A DNA stretch of 5,489 nucleotides from Verrucomicrobiota bacterium. GTDB lineage: Bacteria; Verrucomicrobiota; Verrucomicrobiia; Verrucomicrobiales; Verrucomicrobiaceae. A program made the position numbers and the translations under genes. A model generated the notes under the pieces. That model searched no databases and was not told the origin of the DNA. It saw nothing but the letters and a program-made list of their open reading frames with translations. This document shows positions 1 to 5,489 of the stretch, piece after piece; positions within the stretch are counted from its first letter, which is position 1; every line of letters starts with the position of its first letter. Location of the stretch: contig JAEYYS010000002.1 in the NCBI GenBank assembly GCA_023428335.1, positions 1 through 5,489 on the forward strand, in the 5' to 3' direction.

Positions 1-1931
1 TCGTCGTCGTCGAGGCGGTGCACGCCAAGATGCACGGCACCACGATCTCCCCCTACAAGGCCACCCAGCTGGTGCTGCATGAAATCGCCGGCGCGGTCAT
101 CGCCATCACCCTGGTGATGACGGCGGTATTCGTGCCCGTGGCCTTCATGACCGGCCCGGTCGGCGTCTTTTACCGGCAGTTCTCCATCACCATGGCGGTC
201 GCCATCGTGCTCTCCGGGGTGATGGCCCTGACCCTCACACCGGTGCTCTGCGCCATGATTCTGAAAAGCCAGGGCAGCCACGGCAGTCCGCGCGGCCCGC
301 TCGCCTTTCTCCTCGGCTGCTTCAACCGTGTCTTCGATCGCGTGACCGAACTCTACGCCAGTCTGCTGCGCCGCATCGTCCCCCGCTGGCCGCTGACCTT
401 CCTGCTGCTCGGTCTCGCCGCCACCGCCATTCATTTCACCAGCCAAAGCCTGCCCACCGGTTTCATTCCCGCCGAGGATCAGGGCATGATCTACGCCATC
501 CTGCAGACGCCGCCCGGATCAACCCTGGAGAGAACCAACGCCAAATCCTCCGAACTGCAGCGCATCGCCAAGACCGTCGAGGGCGTCGATTCCGTCTCAT
601 CGCTGGCCGGCTACGAGGTCCTCACCGAAGGCCGCGGTTCCAACGCCGGCACCTGCCTGATCAACCTCAAGGACTGGTCGCAGCGGAAAAACACCGCACG
701 CCAGATCATCCACGAATTGGAGCAGCGCTGCCGCGACATCGCCGGGGTGACCCTGGAATTCTACGAACCCCCGGCCGTGCCCGGCTACGGCGCCGCCGGT
801 GGCTTCTCCCTGCGCCTGCTCGACAAGACCAACACCGGCAACTACGAGCGCCTGCAGGAGGTCAACGACGCCTTCATGGCCGCCCTGCAAAAGCGCCCCG
901 AACTGCGCGGCCTGTTCACCTTCTTCAGCGCCAACTACCCGCAGTACGAAATCGTCATCGACAACCAGGTGGCGATGCAGAAGGGCGTCTCGATCGGCAA
1001 GGCGATGGACAACCTCTCCATCCTCATCGGCAGCACCTACGAGCAGGGCTTCATCAAGTTCGGCCAGTTCTTCAAGCTCTTCGTCCAGGCCGATCCGAAG
1101 TTCCGCCGCATGCCCGGCGACCTGAGCAATCTCTATGTGGCGAACGAGGAGGGCGAAATGGTGCCCTACTCGGCCTTCGTCACGCTGAAGCCCAAGCAGG
1201 GCCTCAACGAGATCACGCGTTACAACGCCTACCCGGCTCCCTCCATTCAAGGCGCCCCGGCCGAAGGCTACAGCAGTGGCGACGCCATCCGCGCGATCCA
1301 GGAAGTGGCCGCCGCCACGCTGCCGCGCGGTTACGACATCGGCTGGGCGGGCCTGTCCTTCGACGAGGTCGGCCGCGGCAACGAGGCGCTGTACATCTTC
1401 ATCGTCGTGCTCGTCTTCGTCTACCTGGTGCTGGTCGGCCAGTACGAGAGTTTCATGCTGCCGCTGGCGGTCATCCTGTCCCTGCCCATCGGCGTCATGG
1501 GCTCCTTCCTGCTGCTCAAAAACATGGGCCTGGAAAACGACATCTACGCGCAGATCGGCCTGATCATGCTCGTCGGTCTGCTCGGCAAAAACGCCATCCT
1601 CATCGTCGAATTCGCCACCCAAAAGCACCACGAGGGCGCCAGCATCCTCGAGGCGGCCATCGAGGGCGCCCGGGTGCGCTTCCGGCCGATCCTGATGACC
1701 TCCTTCGCCTTCATTGCCGGCATGATCCCACTCCTGCGCGCCACCGGCGCCGGCGCGCTCGCCAGCCGCACCATCGGTGCCTCGGCCGCCGGCGGCATGC
1801 TGCTCGGCACCTTCATGGGCCTGCTCATCGTGCCCGGCCTCTACTACGTTTTCGCCCATCTCGCCGACCGGCGCAAACTCCTGCCGGACGAACACGACAC
1901 CCCGCTCAGCGAACTCGGCGAATACGACTGA
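1..1931 (+). CDS. RND (HAE1-type) multidrug efflux transporter, C-terminal part, 5' end outside the window
   Basis: Inner-membrane proton-driven pump of a tripartite efflux system, AcrB/MexB-like, expected to export hydrophobic or amphiphilic compounds. The first whole codon is at base 3 and the frame is open to the left edge, reading VVVEAVHAKM. This matches the end of the family's TM4 motif (DDAIVVVE), so the GTG at 18 is internal and about 400 residues are missing upstream. Numbering from base 3 gives 642 residues. Hydrophobic segments lie near 30-50, 60-87 and 129-147, followed by a periplasmic porter/docking region (about 150-455; FIPAEDQG, QTPPGSTLERT, FVQADPKFR), then segments near 462-482, 485-505, 513-535, 560-578 and 590-620. 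TM10 carries GLLGKNAILIVEF, with the proton-relay lysine (AcrB Lys940 equivalent) at residue 529, codon 1587-1589. The paired TM4 aspartates fall outside the window. HAE1 fits better than the CusA-like metal class, but the substrate cannot be read. The outer-membrane gene starts 8 bases downstream, implying one operon. Confidence 0.96.
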   Translation, partial: VVVEAVHAKMHGTTISPYKATQLVLHEIAGAVIAITLVMTAVFVPVAFMTGPVGVFYRQFSITMAVAIVLSGVMALTLTPVLCAMILKSQGSHGSPRGPLAFLLGCFNRVFDRVTELYASLLRRIVPRWPLTFLLLGLAATAIHFTSQSLPTGFIPAEDQGMIYAILQTPPGSTLERTNAKSSELQRIAKTVEGVDSVSSLAGYEVLTEGRGSNAGTCLINLKDWSQRKNTARQIIHELEQRCRDIAGVTLEFYEPPAVPGYGAAGGFSLRLLDKTNTGNYERLQEVNDAFMAALQKRPELRGLFTFFSANYPQYEIVIDNQVAMQKGVSIGKAMDNLSILIGSTYEQGFIKFGQFFKLFVQADPKFRRMPGDLSNLYVANEEGEMVPYSAFVTLKPKQGLNEITRYNAYPAPSIQGAPAEGYSSGDAIRAIQEVAAATLPRGYDIGWAGLSFDEVGRGNEALYIFIVVLVFVYLVLVGQYESFMLPLAVILSLPIGVMGSFLLLKNMGLENDIYAQIGLIMLVGLLGKNAILIVEFATQKHHEGASILEAAIEGARVRFRPILMTSFAFIAGMIPLLRATGAGALASRTIGASAAGGMLLGTFMGLLIVPGLYYVFAHLADRRKLLPDEHDTPLSELGEYD

Positions 1932-1939
1932 ACCCCGTC

Positions 1940-3409
1940 ATGATCGAATCCAAGCCCCCCCTTCAAGCCCTGACCGCCGCCTGCCTGCTCGCGCTCGCCC
2001 CCGGTTGCGTCTCCCTGCAGCCGCCCGCGCCCGCCTCGGAACCACCCCTGCCCGCGCAGTTCCCCGAAGCGACCGGCAGCCAAAGCGCCGCCGCCACCGA
2101 CTGGCGCAGGTTCTTCAACGATCCCCAACTCGCCGCCCTGATCGATGCTGCCCTGGAGCGCAACCAGGAACTGCAGATCCTCCTGCAGGAAATCGCCGCG
2201 GCCAAAAGCGAGGCGCAGGCCCGCCGCGGCGCCGTCTTCCCCTTCCTCAGTTTTGGCGGCTTGCTCGGCGCCGACAAGGTCGGCCGTTTCACCCGCGACG
2301 GCGCGGTGGAGCACGGCTTGGAGATCGAACCGGGGCGGGAATTCCCCGAGCCACTCGGGCAGTTCGCCGCGACCGCCGACTTCGAGTGGGAGATCGACAT
2401 CTGGCGCAAGCTGCGCAACGAGCGCGACGCCGCGGTCCTGCGCTACCTCGCCACCGAACAGGGCCGCAACTTCATCCTCACCCAGCTGATCGCCGAAATC
2501 GCCGAATCCTACTATGAGCTGCTCGCCCTCGACAACCGGCTGATCATCCTGGATCGCATGATCGAGGTGCAGGAACGGGCACTGGCCGCCGTGCAGGTGC
2601 AGAAAAACGCCGCCAAGGTCACGGAACTGGCGGTCAAGCGTTTCGAGGGCGAAGTGCTGAAGAACCGCGGCCTGCGCTACGTCCTGCTCCAGCAGGTGAC
2701 GGTCACCGAAAACCGCCTGAACCGTCTCGCCGGCCGCTATCCGACCGCCATCGCTCGCCAGCCGCAGGGGTTCACCCGCCTGAACCTCGGGCCGCTGCAG
2801 GCCGGCCTGCCGGCGGAACTGCTGCGCAACCGGCCCGATGTGCGTCAGGCGGAACTCGAAGTGGCTGCCGCCGGTCTCGACATCAAGGTCGCCGCCGCGC
2901 GTTTTTATCCCTCGCTCAACCTTTCGGCGGCACTCGGCCTCGAATCCTTCACCCTCGACAAGCTGCTGACCGGCAAGGAATCCATGCTCTACGGTGCCGC
3001 CGCCGGCATCGCCGCACCACTGATCAACCGCAGTGCGATTCAGGCCGCCTACAACGGCGCCAGCGCGCGCCAGCTGGCCGCCGTGCAGGCCTACCAGCAG
3101 ACCGTCCTCAAGGCTTATGTGGAAACCGTCAATCAACTGGCGGAAATCCGTAACCTGAGCCGCAGTCTCAGCCTCAAGCAGGAGCAGGTGCAAACGCTGT
3201 CCGACGCCGTCAGCCTGGCCGATCAACTGTTCAATTCCGCCCGCGCCGACTACACCGAGGTGCTGCTCACCCAGCGTGAAGCCCTCGAATCGCGCACCGA
3301 ACTGATCGAACTCAAGCAGCGGCAGCTGACCGCCTACGTCAAGGCCTACAAGGCACTGGGCGGCGGGGTGACCGTGGCATCCGCCATTCCCGCAAAGGTC
3401 GGAACCTGA
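1940..3409 (+). CDS. TolC/NodT-family outer-membrane efflux lipoprotein
   Basis: Outer-membrane channel of a tripartite RND efflux system. Trimers form a beta-barrel with a long periplasmic alpha-helical tunnel that docks on the pump and adaptor. The 489-residue length is normal for the family. A signal peptide ends in LALAPGC, so Cys23 is the likely lipidated residue; the lipobox is imperfect, with Ala rather than Leu at -3 and Pro at -2. The two tandem OEP repeats are visible. The first opens at residues 55-79 (WRRFFNDPQLAALIDAALERN), and the second at 289-302 (GLPAELLRNRPDVR), followed by an AAARFYPSLNLS segment. Residues around 145-160 (WEIDIWRKLRNERDAA) are typical of the class. The ATG at 1940 directly precedes the signal peptide. 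It has no clear Shine-Dalgarno sequence, so translation may be coupled to the pump gene, whose stop lies 8 bases upstream. The 1.5-kb antisense open frame here is a GC-bias shadow. Confidence 0.95.
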   Translation: MIESKPPLQALTAACLLALAPGCVSLQPPAPASEPPLPAQFPEATGSQSAAATDWRRFFNDPQLAALIDAALERNQELQILLQEIAAAKSEAQARRGAVFPFLSFGGLLGADKVGRFTRDGAVEHGLEIEPGREFPEPLGQFAATADFEWEIDIWRKLRNERDAAVLRYLATEQGRNFILTQLIAEIAESYYELLALDNRLIILDRMIEVQERALAAVQVQKNAAKVTELAVKRFEGEVLKNRGLRYVLLQQVTVTENRLNRLAGRYPTAIARQPQGFTRLNLGPLQAGLPAELLRNRPDVRQAELEVAAAGLDIKVAAARFYPSLNLSAALGLESFTLDKLLTGKESMLYGAAAGIAAPLINRSAIQAAYNGASARQLAAVQAYQQTVLKAYVETVNQLAEIRNLSRSLSLKQEQVQTLSDAVSLADQLFNSARADYTEVLLTQREALESRTELIELKQRQLTAYVKAYKALGGGVTVASAIPAKVGT

Positions 3410-3465
3410 CACGCCGCCATGACAACACCTTGCAAAGCCATTTGCCGAGATTAATTTAGGGCAAC

Positions 3466-3855
3466 GTGAAAACCTGGACTCGTGCCCTGGTCGTGGTCGC
3501 CCTGATGATCTCCATCGGCGCGCACTGGGCGCTGTTGCAGTCCGCCGCCTGGGTCGGCATGGCCCTGGCCTACACGGTGGACCGCGGCTCGCTGGTCGAG
3601 GGCTTGAGCGACACCTTCAGCGGCGAACGCCCCTGTCCGCTGTGCAAGGCGGTCGCCAACGGCTTGGCCGCGGAACAGGATCCCGAGGACGCACCCGCAC
3701 CGCCGGCCAAGCACAAGGAACTCGTTCTTGGCTTGGTCGCCGTACCACAGTTTGTTTTTCCACCCGTACCGCCCAGCGCTTGGAGCACGATCTCCCGCAC
3801 GGCGCAGCGGCTTGCCCAACGCCCGCCGACACCACCGCCACAAGCCGTCGGCTGA
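3466..3855 (+). CDS. small exported or membrane-anchored protein with a PCPLC motif, unknown function
   Basis: Encodes 129 residues from a GTG start. AGGG at 3458-3461 lies 4 bases upstream and is the only Shine-Dalgarno-like site before any start in the window. An internal ATG at codon 14 would lose the basic N-terminus (K2, R6), so GTG is preferred. Residues 7-35 form one hydrophobic segment (includes HWALLQSAAW at 20-29), either a membrane anchor or an uncleaved signal. Then come an F-S-G-E-R-PCPLCK stretch with Cys57 and Cys60, a charged Pro/Ala/Lys/His linker (72-85), a second moderately hydrophobic segment (86-100, LVLGLVAVPQFVFPP), and a proline-rich C-terminus. The CxxC could bind metal or act as a dithiol. 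The LQ-AW plus PCxLC arrangement resembles small uncharacterised proteins I associate with Verrucomicrobiota metal loci, but that is recollection only. It sits 56 bases after the efflux gene and ahead of the cytochrome/SCO/HMA genes, so its operon membership is unclear. Confidence 0.72.
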   Translation: MKTWTRALVVVALMISIGAHWALLQSAAWVGMALAYTVDRGSLVEGLSDTFSGERPCPLCKAVANGLAAEQDPEDAPAPPAKHKELVLGLVAVPQFVFPPVPPSAWSTISRTAQRLAQRPPTPPPQAVG

Positions 3856-3871
3856 GCGCTCCGAGTCCGCC

Positions 3872-3901
3872 CCTGAGCCTCCCACGTGGAGGTGACTCAG
3901 G
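3872..3901 (+). terminator. strong stem-loop after the PCPLC gene, possible terminator or attenuator
   Basis: CCTGAG-CCTCC (3872-3882) pairs with GGAGG (3888-3892) and CTCAGG (3896-3901). The loop is CACGT, and a TGA bulge interrupts the right arm, giving 11 base pairs in total. It begins 16 bases after the stop of the PCPLC gene, where a terminator would be expected. No T-run follows, so a classical Rho-independent terminator is not shown. It could instead be an mRNA-stabilising hairpin or part of an attenuator. Confidence 0.35.
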
Positions 3902-3973
3902 CAGGACGCCAACGCGCGCCCCCTGAGCGCCCGGCCCACCCGTGTCAAACCGGCAGGTTTCGCCGTCCCACAC

Positions 3974-3990
3974 CCAGCGGTCTCCGCTGG
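3974..3990. repeat. perfect 7-bp inverted repeat with 3-base loop
   Basis: CCAGCGG (3974-3980), loop TCT, CCGCTGG (3984-3990). The 8-bp palindrome CGACGTCG follows immediately at 3991-3998. A smaller inverted repeat, AAACC-GGCA-GGTTT, lies at 3947-3960. The cluster is in the non-coding stretch between the PCPLC gene and the cytochrome gene, just before the 11-bp direct repeats. It could be RNA structure in a leader or a protein-binding site; nothing in the sequence decides which. Confidence 0.45.
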
Positions 3991-4008
3991 CGACGTCGCC
4001 CTCAGTCG

Positions 4009-4050
4009 GTCAACCCCAAGTCAACCCCAAGTCAACCCCAAGTCAGCCCA
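4009..4050. repeat. three tandem 11-bp direct repeats (GTCAACCCCAA) plus a degenerate fourth, candidate operator
   Basis: Perfect copies lie at 4009-4019, 4020-4030 and 4031-4041. A partial copy, GTCAGCCCA, lies at 4042-4050. The 11-base period is close to one helical turn, so each copy faces the same side of the DNA. This is the spacing used by tandem-binding OmpR/PhoB-family response regulators. The array ends 62 bases before the cytochrome c ATG, a sensible place for an operator. The period is not a multiple of three, so the repeats would not encode a repeating peptide even though a reading frame passes through them. No convincing -10 element is visible downstream. The repeat is directly seen; the regulatory role is inferred. 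Confidence 0.8.
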
Positions 4051-4112
4051 CTGTTAGCCTGCTTGCGGCGCCATCCCGGCCCGCATCCCCAACCCCCAAC
4101 TTGATGATTCCC

Positions 4113-4589
4113 ATGAAACTTCCCCATTTCCTCGCCCTCGCGCTGCTCAGCGCCAGCCTCCACACCCAGGCCCAGGACACCGCCACCGCGGACGACCTCG
4201 CCCAGGGCCAGCAAGTCTACCAGCAGGTCTGCTTTGCCTGCCATCAACCCACCGGCCTCGGCCTGCCCGGCATGTTCCCACCTCTCGCCGGTTCCGACTG
4301 GGTGAGCGCGGCCAAGCCCGACCGGCTCATCCGCATGGTGCTGCACGGCCTCACCGGCCCGATCCAGGTCAACGGCCAGAGCTTCACGACCCCGGCGCCC
4401 ATCATGCCGCCGCAGGGGGCCATGCTCGGCGACCCCCAGATCGCCGCGGTGCTTAGCTACGTCCGCCACGAGTTTGGCAAGGGCGCCAGCCGCGTCACAG
4501 CCGACCAGGTCAAGGCGGTGCGCGAGGCCGAAAAGGCCCGCACGGCCATGTGGACCGAAGCCGAACTGGCCAAGATTCCCGTGAACTGA
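4113..4589 (+). CDS. exported monoheme c-type cytochrome
   Basis: Periplasmic electron carrier of the class I cytochrome c fold, 158 residues. A signal peptide (MKLPHFLALALLSASLHTQA) has a likely cleavage site after Ala20. The heme site is CFACH, with Cys40, Cys43 and His44 as covalent attachment and proximal ligand, followed by GLGLPGMFPPLAGSDW. The distal ligand is probably Met98 in APIMPPQGAML, ahead of the typical last helix IAAVLSYVRHEFG. A charged tail (VKAVREAEKARTAMWTEAEL) extends beyond the core; I recall similar tails on cytochrome domains of Verrucomicrobiota and Planctomycetota. The frame stays open upstream to 3942, but that extension reads through the 11-bp repeats and would bury the signal peptide. 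The ATG at 4113 is therefore best; 4104 (MIPMKL...) is a near alternative. No Shine-Dalgarno is evident. The SCO gene begins 6 bases after the stop, implying co-transcription. The redox partner is not identifiable; an oxidase or reductase is plausible. Confidence 0.94.
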   Translation: MKLPHFLALALLSASLHTQAQDTATADDLAQGQQVYQQVCFACHQPTGLGLPGMFPPLAGSDWVSAAKPDRLIRMVLHGLTGPIQVNGQSFTTPAPIMPPQGAMLGDPQIAAVLSYVRHEFGKGASRVTADQVKAVREAEKARTAMWTEAELAKIPVN

Positions 4590-4595
4590 ACCGCC

Positions 4596-5279
4596 ATGAC
4601 CACGCCCGCCACCCGTCCGTCCCCGGTTCCCTCCCGTCTCTGGCTGCGCCTCGCGCTGGTGGCCGGACTGGTGGCGGCCAGCCTGCTCTACGGCCGCTTC
4701 ATGGACCGCCTGCTGCCGCGCCCCGAACTGCCGGTGCTCGCCGTCATCAACGGCGACCTCGCCGCCACCGAGCGCAGCGGCAAAAGCGTCCGCTTCTCCG
4801 ACCTGCGCGGCAAGGTCGTCGTCGCCGCCTACCTCTACACCCTCTGCCCGCACGGCTGCGCCGCCGTCACCGCCGAACTGCAGAAGCTGCACGCCGAATT
4901 CGGCGGGCATCCTCGCCTGCACCTGCTGTCGGTGGCCCTGCAGCCGGAACGCGACACAACCGCCCAGTTGAGCGCCTATGCCGAAGCCGTCGGCGCCCGG
5001 GCGGATTCGCCCTGGTGGTTCATCACCGGCGACCGCCGGCAACTCTGGGACTTCATGACCCGCGAAGTCGGCCTGGCGCCCGCCAAGCCCATTCCGGAAG
5101 AGGAGCGACTGACCCCCGACGACACCGATGAGCACGACCTGCGCATCGCCCTGATCGACGACCGCGGCCGCGTGCGCGGCTACTACGCGGTCTTCCACCC
5201 GCAGCCGGAAATCGCCGCGCTGATGGTGGAGCGACTGCATGCACACCTCGAACAACTGCTCGAAGCCCCCCTGCCCTGA
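4596..5279 (+). CDS. SCO1/SenC-family membrane-anchored thioredoxin-fold protein
   Basis: SCO proteins are periplasm-facing, membrane-tethered thioredoxin-fold proteins. They bind copper and help assemble the CuA site of cytochrome c oxidase, or act as thiol reductants for it. Here there are 227 residues, with an N-terminal anchor at about 15-32 after a basic start. The domain opens at SDLRGKVVVAAYLYT (68-82) and contains the CxxxC ligands Cys84 and Cys88 (CPHGC). The family segment PERDT is at 117-121. The distal copper-ligand histidine is His180, eight residues before Asp188 of the ALID strand, as in the usual DHxxxxxLxD arrangement. All three expected ligands are therefore present. Departures from the usual pattern are CPHGC instead of CPDVC, and VALQPERDT instead of VSVDPERDT. 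It lies 6 bases after the cytochrome c gene and 25 bases before the HMA gene, and has no clear Shine-Dalgarno sequence, consistent with coupled translation. A pure disulfide-reductase role cannot be excluded. Confidence 0.92.
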   Translation: MTTPATRPSPVPSRLWLRLALVAGLVAASLLYGRFMDRLLPRPELPVLAVINGDLAATERSGKSVRFSDLRGKVVVAAYLYTLCPHGCAAVTAELQKLHAEFGGHPRLHLLSVALQPERDTTAQLSAYAEAVGARADSPWWFITGDRRQLWDFMTREVGLAPAKPIPEEERLTPDDTDEHDLRIALIDDRGRVRGYYAVFHPQPEIAALMVERLHAHLEQLLEAPLP

Positions 5280-5304
5280 ACCCTGACAGATCCAAACCCA
5301 TCCC

Positions 5305-5489
5305 ATGAAACCCCTCCTGCTCACCCTTGCCAGCCTGCTCAGTGCTGCCGCCCTCGCGGCCGAACCCCTGCAGGTCTACGAAGGCGAAGTCGCCGGCCTC
5401 TTCTGCAGCGCCTGCTCAAGCCACGTCAAAGCCGCCTTGGAACAAATCGACGGCGTCGAGTCCGTGAAAATCCTCGCCGCCCCCAAGGG
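5305..5489 (+). CDS. exported heavy-metal-associated (HMA) domain protein, 3' end outside the window
   Basis: The first 61 codons are visible and the frame is open at the right edge. A signal peptide (MKPLLLTLASLLSAAALA) has an Ala-rich cleavage region near residue 18 or 19, so the protein acts in the periplasm. The mature part starts an HMA/MerP-like beta-alpha-beta fold: a first strand (LQVYEGEVAG), the metal-binding loop FCSACSSHV with Cys34 and Cys37, a helix (VKAALEQIDGV) and a second strand (ESVKIL). Such domains bind Cu(I), Hg(II) or similar soft metals and pass them between proteins. The usual GMTCxxC lead-in is replaced by GLFCSAC. It follows the SCO gene by 25 bases on the same strand, suggesting one transcript with the cytochrome and SCO genes and a periplasmic copper-chaperone or scavenger role. 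Total length and any further domain are unknown. Confidence 0.85.
   Translation, partial: MKPLLLTLASLLSAAALAAEPLQVYEGEVAGLFCSACSSHVKAALEQIDGVESVKILAAPK

Noticed and set aside
1..12. TCG trinucleotide repeat at the left edge
   Set aside because: It is the codon run for VVV in the conserved RND TM4 motif, not a separate repeat element.
18..20. GTG as the true start of the RND gene
   Set aside because: The reading frame is open to the left edge and the residues before it (VVVEA) match the conserved TM4 motif, so the gene is cut by the window.
597..1895. Minus-strand open frame (432 codons) opposite the RND pump
   Set aside because: Same GC-bias shadow, with biased composition and no recognisable motifs.
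1844..3412. Long minus-strand open frame (522 codons) opposite the outer-membrane lipoprotein gene
   Set aside because: It mirrors a confidently identified + strand gene. Its translation is Gly/Gln/Glu/Asp-rich low complexity with no domain, as expected from codon bias in GC-rich DNA.
3430..3457. Possible promoter before the PCPLC gene (TTGCAA, 16 bases, TAATTT) in an AT-richer patch
   Set aside because: The match to consensus is weak (4/6 and 3/6). The -10 would lie only 8 bases from the GTG and overlap the ribosome-binding site, so only leaderless transcription would fit.
3634..3645. CPLC as a DsbB-type redox centre
   Set aside because: DsbB needs four transmembrane helices and a second cysteine pair. 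This protein has one clear hydrophobic helix and no other cysteines.
3942..4112. N-terminal extension of the cytochrome c frame up to an ATG at 3942
   Set aside because: It would run through the non-triplet 11-bp repeats and hairpins, and would place 57 residues before a clear signal peptide.
4032..5324. Minus-strand open frame (430 codons) spanning the cytochrome, SCO and HMA start
   Set aside because: It covers three real + strand genes and their gaps, and its composition is that of a shadow frame.

Overview
The window comes from a GC-rich genome of a Gram-negative bacterium. Codon third positions are strongly G/C, there is an outer-membrane lipoprotein channel and several exported proteins, and most start codons lack a Shine-Dalgarno sequence. 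The efflux proteins and the cytochrome c look most like those of Verrucomicrobiota (Opitutae-like), with Bacteroidota-type relatives. That placement is an impression from remembered family sequences, not a computed result. All five well-supported genes and the less certain small gene lie on the + strand.

Left half (1-3409): the C-terminal ~60% of an RND-type HAE1 multidrug transporter runs in from the left edge. It is followed 8 bases later by a complete TolC/NodT-family outer-membrane lipoprotein. Together these are the inner-membrane pump and exit duct of a tripartite efflux system. The periplasmic adaptor gene and the first ~400 pump residues should lie just upstream of the window.

Middle (3410-4112): a short AT-richer gap leads to a GTG-started small membrane or exported protein with a PCPLC cysteine motif, of unknown function. 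The 257-base intergenic stretch behind it holds a strong hairpin with a competing downstream arm, a perfect 7-bp hairpin, and three perfect 11-bp direct repeats of GTCAACCCCAA upstream of the next operon.

Right half (4113-5489): a tight operon-like run encodes an exported monoheme cytochrome c, a membrane-anchored SCO-family protein with the CxxxC and distal His copper ligands, and the start of an exported heavy-metal-associated (HMA) domain protein with CSAC, cut by the right edge. These suggest an extracytoplasmic copper and electron-transfer module, perhaps for copper handling or oxidase maturation. The 11-bp repeats are the best candidate for its operator. No RNA genes, CRISPR arrays, insertion sequences or transposases were seen.
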